Positions 44,885 to 54,522 are shown, counted from the first letter of the stretch. The stretch is DNA of 64,000 nucleotides from Desulfovibrio desulfuricans (GCA_015062205.1 SUVB01000011.1:22636-86635), one strand, 5' to 3'. The notes: generated from the sequence alone by a model not told the origin. Made by a program: numbers and translations.

Positions 44885-46300
44885 ATGAATATCGTCGCAC
44901 GCCGTCGGCGCACCCTGTACGGCGGCCTGGTGTGCGCCCTGCTGGGCCTCGCGCTGCTCGCCGCCCCCGCCTGGAGCCGGGAGGCGCGCACGGTCGCGCC
45001 CCTGCACTCCGGCCGCACGCTTTCCGCAAAACCCCTGCCTCCGCCCTCCGGGGCCGTATCCATGCCCGACGCCGTGGAGCGCGCCCTGCGCAGCAACCCG
45101 AGCCTCGGCTCGCAGGAGGCGCAGCAGGAGGCCTCCGAGGCGGCGCGCAAGTCCGCGCGGGGGGCCTTCGGCCCGCGCCTGGGCATGTCCTATTCCGCCA
45201 TCAAGCAGAAACGCGACACGTCGCCCGAGTCCACGGCGTCCCGCACGCCGGAGCGAGGCACCTATTCCTGGGCGGTGGAGGTTTCGCAGCCTGTGTTCCA
45301 GGGCTTCCGCCTGCTGGCAGCCTACCAGCGCGCCGCCCTGCAGGCCGAGAGCGACAGGGCCGCCGTGCGCAAGGCCGAACTGGACATGACCGAAAGCGTC
45401 CAGACGGAATTCCTCAACTACCTGCGCTACGAAGAAAGCGCGCGCAGCCAGCGGGACTCTCTGGCGCGGCTGCAGGACCAGCTGCGCATTACCACGGCCT
45501 TCTACCGGGTCGGGCTGCGCCCCAGGCTTGATGTGCTGCAGGCGGAGGTGGATGTGCGCAAGGCGGAAAACACGCTTATCCAGGCGGAAAACAGCCGCGA
45601 CACCAGCCGGGCAAAGCTGAATACCCTCATGGGCCTGCCCGCCGCCGCCCATGTGGACTACGCGGGCAAGCTGGCCTACGTGCCCTTCCGGCGCTCGCTG
45701 GAGCAATGCCTGGAGGCGGCCTACCGACAGCGGCCCGACCTTCACATGGCGGCGCTCTCCGTGGACATTTCGCGCAAGTCGCAGAAGGAAGTGCAGGCCG
45801 GCTATTATCCGCAGGTGGAAGCCTACTGGAACATGACGCAGACGGGCAATACCCCCGATCTCCAGGCGGAGGGCGAGCTCGGTTCGCGCACGCAGACGTG
45901 GGAAGTGGGCGCCCGCGCCACCTGGGAGGCGTTTCAGTGGGGCACCACCTACTATGCGGACAAGGAGGCCGGTTCGCTGGTCACCAAGATGCGCTACGCG
46001 CAGGAAGACCTGAAGCTCACCGTGGGCTACGAGATCAAGTCCAAGCTGCTGGCCGTGCGCGAAGCCGCCAAGCGCATCCATGTTTCGGAGAAGGGCGTGG
46101 AACAGGCCACGGAGGCCTACAAGGTCGCCCAGGCCCGCTACAGGGAGCAGGTGGGCACCAACTTCGACGTGCTGGACGCCTCCGCCAAGCTGGCCGTGGC
46201 CGAAGCGGAGCTGACCGGCGCGCGCGCCGACTACCTGACGGCGCTGGCGCAACTCTATGTGGCCATGGGCGAGTACCGCCCCGACCTCACGCGGCCCTGA
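44885..46300 (+). CDS. tolC: TolC-family outer membrane efflux protein
   Basis: 471 residues with a signal peptide (LVCALLGLALLAAPAWS). Two outer-membrane-efflux repeats: the first starts VSMPDAVERALRSNPSL and the second RRSLEQCLEAAYRQRPDLHM; long helices such as DVRKAENTLIQAENSRD and TYKVAQ-like AYKVAQARYREQVGTNFDVL are typical. Forms the outer-membrane channel for tripartite efflux or type I secretion. No inner-membrane partner is adjacent, so its client system is unknown. Confidence 0.9.
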   Translation: MNIVARRRRTLYGGLVCALLGLALLAAPAWSREARTVAPLHSGRTLSAKPLPPPSGAVSMPDAVERALRSNPSLGSQEAQQEASEAARKSARGAFGPRLGMSYSAIKQKRDTSPESTASRTPERGTYSWAVEVSQPVFQGFRLLAAYQRAALQAESDRAAVRKAELDMTESVQTEFLNYLRYEESARSQRDSLARLQDQLRITTAFYRVGLRPRLDVLQAEVDVRKAENTLIQAENSRDTSRAKLNTLMGLPAAAHVDYAGKLAYVPFRRSLEQCLEAAYRQRPDLHMAALSVDISRKSQKEVQAGYYPQVEAYWNMTQTGNTPDLQAEGELGSRTQTWEVGARATWEAFQWGTTYYADKEAGSLVTKMRYAQEDLKLTVGYEIKSKLLAVREAAKRIHVSEKGVEQATEAYKVAQARYREQVGTNFDVLDASAKLAVAEAELTGARADYLTALAQLYVAMGEYRPDLTRP

Positions 46301-46391
46301 GGCGCGGACGCGCTTCTTCGCGGCATGCCCCCAAAGAACTGCGCCCCTGCCGGTACTGGTGCGGGCGGCGTCGGAACACCGCGCAGGCGCG

Positions 46392-47600
46392 TCACACGGC
46401 CGCGTGCAGCAAAAGATTGTCGCGGTGGATCACTTCGGGGTAGTGCGCGTCGCCGAGAATGGCGGCCACCTCATGCCGTTTCAGGCCCATGATCCTTTTC
46501 AGCTCTGACGCGCTGTAGTTGCTCAGGCCCACGCCGAGGGCGCGGCCCTCGTGCAGCACGCGCACCGGCGCGCCCCGCTGAAAGGCCCCTTCCACCCCGC
46601 ACACGCCGCCGGGCAGCAGGCTGCCGCCCTGATCCAGCAGAGCCCTGGCCGCGCCGGCATCCACCAGCACGGCTCCCGCCGGTTCGGACTGGTAGGCCAG
46701 CCAGAACTTGCGGCGCGGAATGGCGTGCCGGGCCGGACGCACCCAGGTGCCGCCCGTAAAGGGCGCGGCCCCCTCCGGCAGTGTTCCCGCGCCGGCGGCG
46801 GCGAAAGCGCGCAGTATGACCTGCGGTTCCCGCCCCGGCAAAATCAGCGTGGGCACGCCGATCTGCGCGGCACGGCGCGCGGCCAGCAGCTTGGAGTACA
46901 TGCCGCCCGTGCCCACCGACGTCTTGCCGCCGCACAGCTGTGCGAGGTCCAGCGAAGCCACGTCGTCAATGCATTCCATGACGCGGGCGTCGGCGCGCTT
47001 CTGCGGGTCGGCCTCCAGCACGCCCGGCGCGGAGGTGAGATTGATGAACAAATCCGCGCCGGTCAGATTCACCAGCAGCCCTGCAAGGCAGTCATTGTCG
47101 CCGAACTTGAGTTCGCTGACGGAAACCGTGTCGTTTTCATTGACAATGGGCAGCACGCCCCACTGCAGCAATTCGGCAAAGGTGTTGCGCGCGTTGAGAA
47201 AACGCTGGCGCGCGCGCAAATCGTCGCGTGTCAGCAGCACCTGAGCCGTGGGAATGCGATACGTGCTGAAGGCTTTGTCCCACGCGCGCATGAGTTGCCC
47301 CTGCCCCACTGCGGCGGCGGCCTGCCGCGCCGCGAGCCCGGCTGTTTCCACACTGCGGCCGCCCTCGCGCAACACTGCGCGCCCGGCGGCCACGGCCCCG
47401 GAGGACACAAGCGCCACCCGGCGCTGCCCGCCCCCGGCGGCGCACAACCGGACCAGCTGTGCGGCCAGCCCTTCCAGCACCCCGGCGTCAAGCCCGCGGG
47501 GGCCGGTCAGCACTGCGCTGCCCACCTTCACGATGAGCAGCCGCGCCTGTGCCAGCGCGGCCGCCCTTTCCTGCCGCCAATCGTCCTTCGGCATCGCCAT
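46392..47600 (-). CDS. proB: Glutamate 5-kinase
   Basis: 402 residues. Amino-acid kinase domain: LLIVKVGSAVLTG, VALVSSGAVAAGRAVL, VGQGQLMRAWDKAF, QVLLTRDDL, PIVNENDTVSVSELKFGDND, and GGKTSVGTGGMYSKLLAA. A C-terminal PUA domain follows (AGAVLVDAGAARALL, SLLPGGVCGVEGAF, VGLSNYSASELKRIMG). First step of proline synthesis. It is the last gene of rplU-rpmA-obgE-proB, 17 bases after obgE, with a GGAG site. Confidence 0.97.
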   Translation of the reverse strand: MAMPKDDWRQERAAALAQARLLIVKVGSAVLTGPRGLDAGVLEGLAAQLVRLCAAGGGQRRVALVSSGAVAAGRAVLREGGRSVETAGLAARQAAAAVGQGQLMRAWDKAFSTYRIPTAQVLLTRDDLRARQRFLNARNTFAELLQWGVLPIVNENDTVSVSELKFGDNDCLAGLLVNLTGADLFINLTSAPGVLEADPQKRADARVMECIDDVASLDLAQLCGGKTSVGTGGMYSKLLAARRAAQIGVPTLILPGREPQVILRAFAAAGAGTLPEGAAPFTGGTWVRPARHAIPRRKFWLAYQSEPAGAVLVDAGAARALLDQGGSLLPGGVCGVEGAFQRGAPVRVLHEGRALGVGLSNYSASELKRIMGLKRHEVAAILGDAHYPEVIHRDNLLLHAAV

Positions 47601-47617
47601 GCGCGCTCCACAGGCCG

Positions 47618-48718
47618 CTATTCGCGGGTATAGATCACTTCAATCTCGGGGAAGTCCTCAGGCCCGGCCTCCGCCGCCTCGGCGGGGCGCGCCGAAGGCG
47701 CATGGGGACTGTTCTCGTCGCGCACGCGCCACATCTCCCGCGTGAGCGGCTCCAGCTCCAACCCTTCACGCGCTGAAATGAAGAAAATACGCCGCCCGTC
47801 GGCCGCGGCCCGGGCGCGCAGGGCCTCCAGGCGCTCCGGTTCCGCCAGGTCAATCTTGTTGATGACCTCAATCTGCCGCCGTTCGGCCAGTTCCGCGTCA
47901 AAACGGCGCAACTCTTCGTTGATGAGGTCAAATCCGGCCCAGGGCTCGTCCTCGCCCACATCTTCAATGCTCAGGATATGGACGAGAAAACGCGTGCGCT
48001 CCACATGCCTGAGGAAACGCAGGCCCAGACCCTGCCCTTCGTGCGCCCCTTCAATGAGGCCGGGAATGTCGGCAATAACCATGCGCCGATCCGGATCGAC
48101 CTCGTCAATCATGACGCCGAGGTTGGGCGTCAGCGTGGTGAAGGGATAGGCCGCTATCTTGGGCCGCGCGGCGGAAACGCGCGATATGAAGGTGGATTTG
48201 CCCGCGTTGGGCAGGCCCACCAGCCCGGCGTCCGCCAGAATTTTCAGTTCCAGGCGCAGATCGCGCTCCTCGCCGGGCTCGCCCGGCTGGGCAAAACGCG
48301 GAGCGCGCATGGTGGCCGACTTGAAAAACTCGTTGCCCTTGCCGCCGCGCCCGCCGCGCGCCACCAGCACCTCGGCGTCCGGCTCGCTCAAGTCGGCCAG
48401 CAGTTCCTCGCCGTCCGGACCGGAACCGAAAACCAGGGTCCCGGCGGGCAGATGCAGCACCAGATCCTCGCCCTTGCGGCCGTCGCGCTGCCCGCCCTCG
48501 CCGGGGCGGCCGTTCTGCGCCTCGTACAGGCGCTTGAGACGGAAGTCGTAAAGCGAGAGCAGCCGCCCGTCCGCCTTGAGGATCACCGAGCCGCCGTCGC
48601 CGCCGTTGCCGCCGTCCGGCCCGCCGCGAGGAACAAACTTCTCGCGCCGGAAGGAAAGGCAGCCGCGCCCGCCCTTGCCGGCGCGCACCTGAATTCGCGC
48701 TTCATCCACAAATCGCAT
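47618..48718 (-). CDS. obgE: GTPase ObgE/CgtA
   Basis: 366 residues. Glycine-rich Obg fold at the N-terminus (GKGGRGCLSFRREKFVPRGG, GGNGGDGGSV), then the GTPase domain: GLPNAGKSTFIS (G1), YPFTTLTPNLGV (G2), VIADIPGLIEGAHEG (G3), NKIDLAEPERL (G4) and ISAREGLEL (G5). Acts in late 50S assembly, fitting its operon with L21 and L27. The C-terminal tail is short and acidic. Confidence 0.97.
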   Translation of the reverse strand: MRFVDEARIQVRAGKGGRGCLSFRREKFVPRGGPDGGNGGDGGSVILKADGRLLSLYDFRLKRLYEAQNGRPGEGGQRDGRKGEDLVLHLPAGTLVFGSGPDGEELLADLSEPDAEVLVARGGRGGKGNEFFKSATMRAPRFAQPGEPGEERDLRLELKILADAGLVGLPNAGKSTFISRVSAARPKIAAYPFTTLTPNLGVMIDEVDPDRRMVIADIPGLIEGAHEGQGLGLRFLRHVERTRFLVHILSIEDVGEDEPWAGFDLINEELRRFDAELAERRQIEVINKIDLAEPERLEALRARAAADGRRIFFISAREGLELEPLTREMWRVRDENSPHAPSARPAEAAEAGPEDFPEIEVIYTRE

Positions 48719-48840
48719 GGGGCTCCCCTGCGTCCGTCCGTGATGCAGTCCTCACAATGCTGCCGCGTCCTGAGCGCGCCCCGGCAGCTACGCCATCCCC
48801 TCTGCCGCCCGGAAACGGCTCCGACGCACAAACACCAAGA

Positions 48841-48866
48841 GGGAAGAAGCCTTGCGGCTCCTTCCC
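48841..48866 (-). other. Hairpin between rpmA and obgE
   Basis: On the minus strand an 11-bp stem GGGAAGGAGCC / GGCTTCTTCCC (one G-T pair) closed by a GCAA tetraloop, followed by CTCTTGGTGTTTG. Possible partial terminator that lowers expression of obgE and proB relative to the ribosomal genes. Confidence 0.55.
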
Positions 48867-48894
48867 TGCATCGGCAAAATCCGCACGGCCGCAG

Positions 48895-49164
48895 TTAGTC
48901 GGCGGCCGTCTCCACATGCACGCGTGTCAGAACGCGGCGCTTGCGGATATACTTTTCAAAGCGCACCACGCCGTCAACCTTGGCAAACAGGGTATAATCC
49001 CTGCCCATGCCCACGTTGAGGCCGGGGTACACGGTCGTGCCGAGTTGACGCACAAGAATGTTGCCGGCCAGAACGCGCTGACCGCCGAAACGCTTGACGC
49101 CGCGGCGCTGACCCGCGCTGTCGCGGCCGTTGCGCGAAGAGCCGCCTGCTTTTTTATGAGCCAT
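48895..49164 (-). CDS. rpmA: 50S ribosomal protein L27
   Basis: 89 residues beginning [20 protein letters not shown], the canonical L27 N-terminus without a cleavable leader; [18 protein letters not shown] and HPGxNVG-like [16 protein letters not shown] follow. Located near the peptidyl-transferase centre. GGGAGGC ribosome site upstream. Confidence 0.98.
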   Translation of the reverse strand: MAHKKAGGSSRNGRDSAGQRRGVKRFGGQRVLAGNILVRQLGTTVYPGLNVGMGRDYTLFAKVDGVVRFEKYIRKRRVLTRVHVETAAD

Positions 49165-49266
49165 TGTCGCCTCCCTGGGGCACAGTTCCCGTATCGGGAA
49201 CAAAAATTCCTGCACGGCCGGAACCCGGAACCGACGGCGGGCCGACGCCCGCCGACGCGGCCCGCG

Positions 49267-49575
49267 CTAGCCGTTGATGCTTTTGACGCGAATGGTGGTG
49301 CAGTCCTGACGGTGCCCGCGCAGCTTGCGCGAATCATTGCGACGCCAGCGCTTGAACACCTTGATCTTGGGACCGCGCCCGTGATCCACCACTTCCGCCG
49401 TGACGGCGGCCCCGGCAAGATACGGCGCCCCGACCTTGCATTCCGCGCCGCCGAGCATGAGCACCTTGTCCAGGGAAATCTCGCTCCCGGCTTCGGCCGC
49501 AAGCTTTTCCACAATGATTTTGGAACCTTCTTCGACGCGGTACTGTTTCCCGCCGGTCTCGATAATCGCGTACAT
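49267..49575 (-). CDS. rplU: 50S ribosomal protein L21
   Basis: 102 residues: YAIIETGGKQYRVEEGSK at the start, then VLMLGG, GAPYLAGAAVTAEV and KIKVFKRWRRNDSRKLRGHR, the L21 RNA-binding signature. First gene of rplU-rpmA-obgE-proB; TTTTGGAGG site before ATG and a strong promoter at 49601-49629. Confidence 0.98.
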   Translation of the reverse strand: MYAIIETGGKQYRVEEGSKIIVEKLAAEAGSEISLDKVLMLGGAECKVGAPYLAGAAVTAEVVDHGRGPKIKVFKRWRRNDSRKLRGHRQDCTTIRVKSING

Positions 49576-49600
49576 GACAAACCTCCAAAAGAGAGAGGCT

Positions 49601-49629
49601 TATTTGCCTCATGACGCGGCAAATGTCAA
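49601..49629 (-). promoter_or_regulatory. Sigma-70 promoter of the rplU operon
   Basis: On the minus strand a perfect TTGACA, 17 bases, CAAATA; predicted leader about 20 nt. Confidence 0.75.
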
Positions 49630-49720
49630 GCGGACCCCGCGCATTTTCTCCCCGGACGCGCAAGCGCTCCCGAAGGTCAGGACGGGTGGCGCGCCCGTGC
49701 GGCCGGCGCTTCCCCGCCCC

Positions 49721-49749
49721 TTGCGCCGTCCCTGCCCTGCTGCTATGCA
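49721..49749 (+). promoter_or_regulatory. Candidate promoter giving a leaderless mRNA
   Basis: TTGCGC, 17 bases, TATGCA; the A of the ATG at 49757 lies 8 bases after the -10, exactly where transcription would begin. The -35 is poor. Confidence 0.4.
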
Positions 49750-49756
49750 TTGCGCC

Positions 49757-51307
49757 ATGTCTGACGCGCCAACCCTGCTTGATCTTGCGATAACGGGTCT
49801 TGCCCACGACGGGCGGGGCGTCGCCCGCACGGGCGGCGGCGCGACCTCGCGCGGCATGGCGGTCTTTGTGGCCGGGGCCCTGCCCGGCCAGCATGTCCGC
49901 GCCCGCGTTCTGCGGCGCAAAAACGCCTTTCTGGAAGCAACGGCCGTGGAAACGCTGCGCGCAGCGCCCGATGCCGCGCCCCCCATCTGCCCGCATTATG
50001 CGCAGTGCGGCGGCTGCCCCCTGCAGACTATGCCGTACGCCCGCCAGCTCCACTGGAAGCGCGTTTTGGCGCTGGACGCCCTCGCGCGCATCGGCGGCAT
50101 GGACCGCGCCGCGCTGGATCCCCTGCTTGCCCCGGCGGCGCCCTCCCCTGCGCTGACCCGCTACCGCAATAAGATGGAATACGCCTTCGGCGGCGGCGCC
50201 GGCGACGCGCTGACCCTGGGCCTGCGACGCCGCAACGGCAGGGATGTGGTCAGCGTGCCCGGCTGCGCGCTCATGCCGCCGGAGGCGCAGGCCATGGTCG
50301 CGGCAACGCGCGAGCTGGCCGCGAACAGCGGTCTTGCCGCCCATGTGCCGCCTGCGGAGCGGCACGGCGACGGACGGACAGCGCGAAGCCATGGCGCGGC
50401 CCTGCGCAGACGCACGGGCGAACCGCCCGGCTTCTGGCGTTTCCTCATCCTGCGCCGCGGCCTTCTGGGAAACCTGCGCGCCCCGCGCTGGTGGGCATTG
50501 TGCCTTACCGGTCCCGCTTCCGCCGGGCAGCGCGCCTATGTCCGCGACATGGGCCGTGAACTGCTGGCCGCCTTTCCGCATCTGGCCGCCTTCATCCATG
50601 AGGAACGCGCGGCGGCAGACGGGCTGGCCTGCGGCGAACGGCGCGTGCTGACGCTCGACGCGACCGGCCGCGACAACCCCGCCGCCGCCCTCCTGCAGCT
50701 GCCGCTGGGGGGGCGGCTTTTCACCCTGGACGCGGCCTCCTTTTTTCAGGTCAACACCGGCGCGGCGCAAACGCTGGCGCGTACGGCGGCGGCCCTGCTT
50801 GCGCCCCCGAACGGGGATCGGCGGCCCGCCGCGCTGCTGGATCTCTATTGCGGGGCGGGCGCGCCCGGTCTGCTGCTGGCTTCCGGCTGCGCGGCGCTGT
50901 TCGGGCTGGAGCAGGATGAACGGGCCGTGCAGCTGGCGCGCCGGAACGCCGCCGCGCTGGGCGCGCCCCACTGTCGCTACCGGGCAGGCGACGCCGCACA
51001 GCTTGAGCAGCTTGTCGCCGCCGGCAAAAACTCCCTGTGGGACGGAATACCGCTGCCGCCCGACACGCGCCCCCCACGCGCGGACGTGCTGGTTGATCCG
51101 CCGCGGGCCGGACTTGCCCCGCGCGTCCTGTCGGCGCTGCAGGCTCTTGCCCCGGAACGCATCCTCTACATTTCCTGCAATCCGTCCACGCTGGCGCGGG
51201 ACGCCAGGAGCCTGCAACAAACCCACATCCTGACAAATCTGGCCGCTGTGGATCTTTTCCCGCATACCCCGCACCTGGAATGCCTGAGCCTCTGGCGACG
51301 GCGCTGA
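49757..51307 (+). CDS. RlmD/TrmA-family 5-methyluridine RNA methyltransferase
   Basis: 516 residues. N-terminal TRAM-like domain (LLDLAITGLAHDGRGVAR, VAGALPGQHVRARVL), an iron-sulfur cysteine cluster CPHYAQCGGCPLQ, then the SAM-dependent domain: LLDLYCGAGAPGLLLA, FGLEQDERAVQLARRNA, VLVDPPRAGL and the catalytic ISCNPSTLARD. Methylates C5 of a specific uridine in 23S rRNA (RlmD/RlmC type) or tRNA. It is long for the family; residues about 190-240 hold an insertion. No ribosome site is visible upstream; an alternative ATG lies at 49745. Confidence 0.9.
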   Translation: MSDAPTLLDLAITGLAHDGRGVARTGGGATSRGMAVFVAGALPGQHVRARVLRRKNAFLEATAVETLRAAPDAAPPICPHYAQCGGCPLQTMPYARQLHWKRVLALDALARIGGMDRAALDPLLAPAAPSPALTRYRNKMEYAFGGGAGDALTLGLRRRNGRDVVSVPGCALMPPEAQAMVAATRELAANSGLAAHVPPAERHGDGRTARSHGAALRRRTGEPPGFWRFLILRRGLLGNLRAPRWWALCLTGPASAGQRAYVRDMGRELLAAFPHLAAFIHEERAAADGLACGERRVLTLDATGRDNPAAALLQLPLGGRLFTLDAASFFQVNTGAAQTLARTAAALLAPPNGDRRPAALLDLYCGAGAPGLLLASGCAALFGLEQDERAVQLARRNAAALGAPHCRYRAGDAAQLEQLVAAGKNSLWDGIPLPPDTRPPRADVLVDPPRAGLAPRVLSALQALAPERILYISCNPSTLARDARSLQQTHILTNLAAVDLFPHTPHLECLSLWRRR

Positions 51308-51365
51308 CCCGCCCGGTTCGCCGTCCGGCCTTCCTGCAGCGGCCGCATCTTTTTGCCGGAAGTCA

Positions 51366-51392
51366 TTGACGCGCCATGCCGCCTGTGATAAT
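51366..51392 (+). promoter_or_regulatory. Promoter of the F0 operon
   Basis: TTGACG, 15 bases, GATAAT (or 17 bases, TAATTT), about 55 bases before the atpZ GTG. Confidence 0.55.
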
Positions 51393-51444
51393 TTGGACAG
51401 CGTTAGAACGGATTGCCGCGGAGGCGCATCCGCGTGGAGGCTCC

Positions 51445-51774
51445 GTGTCGCTCAAGGATTTTCTCAGGCAGCAGCAGTCCGGCCTTGAGGCCATGTCCAA
51501 CGTGGGCGTCATCGGCCTGCATCTGGTGAGCGGTCCGGCGGTGGGCTTCGCCATCGGTTACGGGCTGGACGCATGGCTCGGCACGGCCCCGTGGGGCAAG
51601 CTGGCCTTTCTGTTCATAGGCATCGGCGCGGGTTTTCTCAACGTCTACCGGGACACGCAGGCGCTGCTGCGAAAAATGGCGGCGCAGGACGCCCGGCGCA
51701 GGGCCCTCTCAATGCCGGAGACGGAACAGCCGCAGGCGCGCGACGCAACGGATGGACATGATGCACGGCCTTGA
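51445..51774 (+). CDS. atpZ: AtpZ/AtpI-like small membrane protein
   Basis: 109 residues from GTG, chosen because GGAGG lies 4 bases upstream. Two membrane helices (VIGLHLVSGPAVGFAIGYGLD and LAFLFIGIGAGFLNVYRD) with WLGTAPWGK between, the pattern of the F0-associated AtpZ family. Thought to help assembly of the c ring or magnesium handling. First gene of atpZ-atpI-atpB-atpE; end overlaps atpI by 23 bases. Confidence 0.82.
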   Translation: MSLKDFLRQQQSGLEAMSNVGVIGLHLVSGPAVGFAIGYGLDAWLGTAPWGKLAFLFIGIGAGFLNVYRDTQALLRKMAAQDARRRALSMPETEQPQARDATDGHDARP

Positions 51775-52171
51775 CGCCTGGCTCTGGCGGCGCGGCATAG
51801 ACCACCCGGTCATCCGGGCCGTGCTGCGCAACGAAATTTTGCTCGCTGCGGCCTTCCTTCTGGCCGGGGGGCTGCTGTATGCGGTCACCGCCTGGTTTTT
51901 CTGGTTCGGCGCGGGCGCGGCCATCATGGCTTGGACATTTTGGGGACTGGCGCGCTTTTTCCTGCGCAACAGCCTCGGCGAATACAGTTCGGCCTTCCTG
52001 CGCGTGGTTATTCTGCGCTGGCTGGGCAGGTTTCTTGTCATCGGCGCGCTCCTTTATCTGGCGCTGGCCGTCTGCAGGGCGCCGGTATTCGCCGTTGCGG
52101 GCGGCCTGACTGCCGCCGGGCTCTGCGCGCTCGTCAGTTACGCGCTGGCCGCGCGCAGCCGGACGGAATAA
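51752..52171 (+). CDS. atpI: ATP synthase subunit I
   Basis: 139 residues, about four hydrophobic segments (EILLAAAFLLAGGLLYAV, WFFWFGAGAAIMAWTFWGL, WLGRFLVIGALLYLALAV, PVFAVAGGLTAAGLCALVS). Position between atpZ and atpB identifies it as the AtpI-type protein; sequence conservation is low in this family. An ATG 6 bases later is an equal start candidate. Confidence 0.72.
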   Translation: MDMMHGLDAWLWRRGIDHPVIRAVLRNEILLAAAFLLAGGLLYAVTAWFFWFGAGAAIMAWTFWGLARFFLRNSLGEYSSAFLRVVILRWLGRFLVIGALLYLALAVCRAPVFAVAGGLTAAGLCALVSYALAARSRTE

Positions 52172-52292
52172 TTCCGGAGTCCGCCGCGCGCCGGACACGG
52201 CCGGGCGCAGCCGGGACAGGTTATGAGGAATGGCCCTCCGGGCCTTACATCAACGCAGCGCTACGGCGCGTCTCATCCAGGAGGCATGGCTC

Positions 52293-52997
52293 ATGGCAGG
52301 TGGTTTGCCGCATCCCGTACTGCTCTCCACATTTATGGACATGGATACCGTCACCATTGCCGGCCAGACGGTGGAATTCAAACACGTGTTCTACTCCTGG
52401 GTGTGCATGGCCATCCTGTTCACCGTGGCGTTCATCCTGCGCCGCCGACTGACCCTGGTGCCGGGCGGCCTGCAAAACTTTTTCGAGGCGCTCATTGACG
52501 CCATCGAAAATTTCGTCGTCACCACCATGGGCGAGCAGGGGCGCAAATTTGTCGCCCTGCTGGCCGGCATCTTCATTTACATCTTCGGCATGAACCTCAT
52601 GGGGCTGATCCCCGGTTTCGACGCGCCCACGGCCAATCTGAACACCACGGTCTGCATGGCGCTCTTCGTCTTCGTGCTGTACAACGTGGTGGGCATTGCC
52701 CGCTGGAAAGCCCATTACGTCAACCAGTTCACCGGCCCGTCCAAGGCGCTCATCCCGCTGATGTTCCCTCTGGAAATCGTTTCGCACCTTGCCCGGCCGC
52801 TCTCTCTTTCTCTCCGTCTCTTCGGCAACATCCGCGGCGAGGAAATCGTCATGATCCTCTTCTTCATCATGGCGCCGCTGCTGGGCACCCTGCCCATCTA
52901 TGCCCTGTTCCTGCTGGGCAAGACCATGCAGGCCTTCGTGTTCTTCATGCTCACCATGTTCTACGTCAAGAGCGCCCTCGACGGGCCGGAACACTAG
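52293..52997 (+). CDS. atpB: ATP synthase F0 subunit a
   Basis: 234 residues, about five or six membrane helices. Signature elements: [54 protein letters not shown] with the essential arginine, and [19 protein letters not shown]. Forms the proton half-channels beside the c ring. AGGAGG 8 bases before ATG supports this start over an upstream extension. Confidence 0.97.
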   Translation: MAGGLPHPVLLSTFMDMDTVTIAGQTVEFKHVFYSWVCMAILFTVAFILRRRLTLVPGGLQNFFEALIDAIENFVVTTMGEQGRKFVALLAGIFIYIFGMNLMGLIPGFDAPTANLNTTVCMALFVFVLYNVVGIARWKAHYVNQFTGPSKALIPLMFPLEIVSHLARPLSLSLRLFGNIRGEEIVMILFFIMAPLLGTLPIYALFLLGKTMQAFVFFMLTMFYVKSALDGPEH

Positions 52998-53411
<414 letters not shown>

Positions 53412-53432
53412 GGCACGACTTCCGCAGCAGAC

Positions 53433-53466
53433 AAAAAAAGGCGGTCCCTGCGGACCGCCTTTTTTT
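53433..53466 (+). terminator. Strong intrinsic terminator of the F0 operon
   Basis: GGCGGTCC-CTGC-GGACCGCC (53440-53459) flanked by seven A and seven T that extend the pairing; the palindrome extends outwards to AGAC/GTCT. Confidence 0.95.
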
Positions 53467-53796
53467 GTCTGCGCCTTCCCGCCGCATGCAACAGCGCCGC
53501 CGCAACCAACGGCAGGCCCCCCGTCTGCAGACGCCGGACATTCCGCCCGCAACGCTCCGCGCGACAGTTCCGACAAGATGTTGCCGCGAAGGATAGCCTT
53601 GTCTTTTTGCGCACGATCGACACCACCGGCATGCTGAAGCGCATGTTGCGGAACATTTTCTCTTGCAGATGTTTTTTCCTATATTTTCCGTCAGTCCCTT
53701 GCCACAGCAAATGATATTCCTTATTGTAGCACTACGTTTTTGCGTTCAGCAGCATTCTGCATAGTTGGTTGGCCTTTGATGCCGCCGGTCCCCTGC

Positions 53797-53826
53797 TTGC
53801 GCTCCCCGGAACTTATGGTATATACT
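53797..53826 (+). promoter_or_regulatory. Candidate rex promoter with Rex half-site
   Basis: TTGCGC, 18 bases, TATACT, 55 bases upstream of rex. CTTCACAA at 53830-53837 directly after the -10 is a perfect right half of a Rex operator (TTCACAA) with a poor left half. The rest of the 410-base gap (53467-53796) holds a CGTCTGCAGACG palindrome and a possible distal promoter TTGCCA at 53699; no gene is seen. Confidence 0.45.
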
Positions 53827-53880
53827 TTTCTTCACAAGGCAGCTGCTAAGGGCATCCTGCGGCATTTTTGAAGGTACACC

Positions 53881-54522
53881 ATGCTCAATCCGCCGAAAAG
53901 CAAACACATTCCCCGAGCCACCATACAACGCCTGGCGACCTATGTTCAGGTTCTGGAAAATTTTGTCCGCGACAATGTGGAGGTCATTTCCTCCAACCCC
54001 CTGGCTGAGGCCTGCGGCGTCAACGGCTCTCAGGTCCGCAAGGATCTCGCCTACTTCGGGGAATTCGGCATACGCGGCGTCGGCTATCATGTTCAATCGC
54101 TCATTGCCGCCATCACCTCATCGCTGGGCGTTGACCGTGAATGGCGCATGGCGCTGATCGGCGTGGGCAACCTGGGCAAGGCCCTGCTGAATCATGGCGA
54201 GTTTCGCGCGCGCGGCTTCAACATTGTCGCCATTTTTGACTGCGATCCCTTCAAAATCGGCGAGATCGTCCACGGCCTCGAAGTGCACTGCACACGCGAC
54301 CTGAAAAACATGGTTTCCGATCTCAACATTGAGATCGGCATCATCACCACCCCGCCGGAACGCGCGCAGCGCGCTGCACAACACCTCATGGACGCGGGCA
54401 TCACCTCCATCCTCAACTATGCCCCGGCCCGCATCAAGGTGCCTGAACGGATCAATGTGGAGTATGTGGACTTTTTCCACTACCTGTACTCCCTTGCATT
54501 CAACCACCAGCAAAACCGCTGA
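53881..54522 (+). CDS. rex: Redox-sensing transcriptional repressor Rex
   Basis: 213 residues. N-terminal winged helix: IPRATIQRLATYVQVLENFV, ISSNPLAEACGVNGSQVRKD and LAYFGEFGIRGVGYHV. Then the Rossmann domain: ALIGVGNLGKALLNH, IVAIFDCDPFKIGE, and IGIITTPPERAQ; C-terminal VEYVDFFHYLYSLAF for the domain swap. Binds DNA when NAD is high and releases it with NADH. In D. vulgaris Rex controls sulfate-respiration genes; the atpB-atpE-rex order here is the same as there. cobS starts 8 bases downstream. Confidence 0.96.
   Translation: MLNPPKSKHIPRATIQRLATYVQVLENFVRDNVEVISSNPLAEACGVNGSQVRKDLAYFGEFGIRGVGYHVQSLIAAITSSLGVDREWRMALIGVGNLGKALLNHGEFRARGFNIVAIFDCDPFKIGEIVHGLEVHCTRDLKNMVSDLNIEIGIITTPPERAQRAAQHLMDAGITSILNYAPARIKVPERINVEYVDFFHYLYSLAFNHQQNR

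Noticed and set aside
44617..46252. Long minus-strand frame continuing upstream of the hypothetical gene
   Set aside because: It is antisense to tolC and lacks motifs; only the part from MPKAQEDF (44617) down has a ribosome site and protein-like composition.
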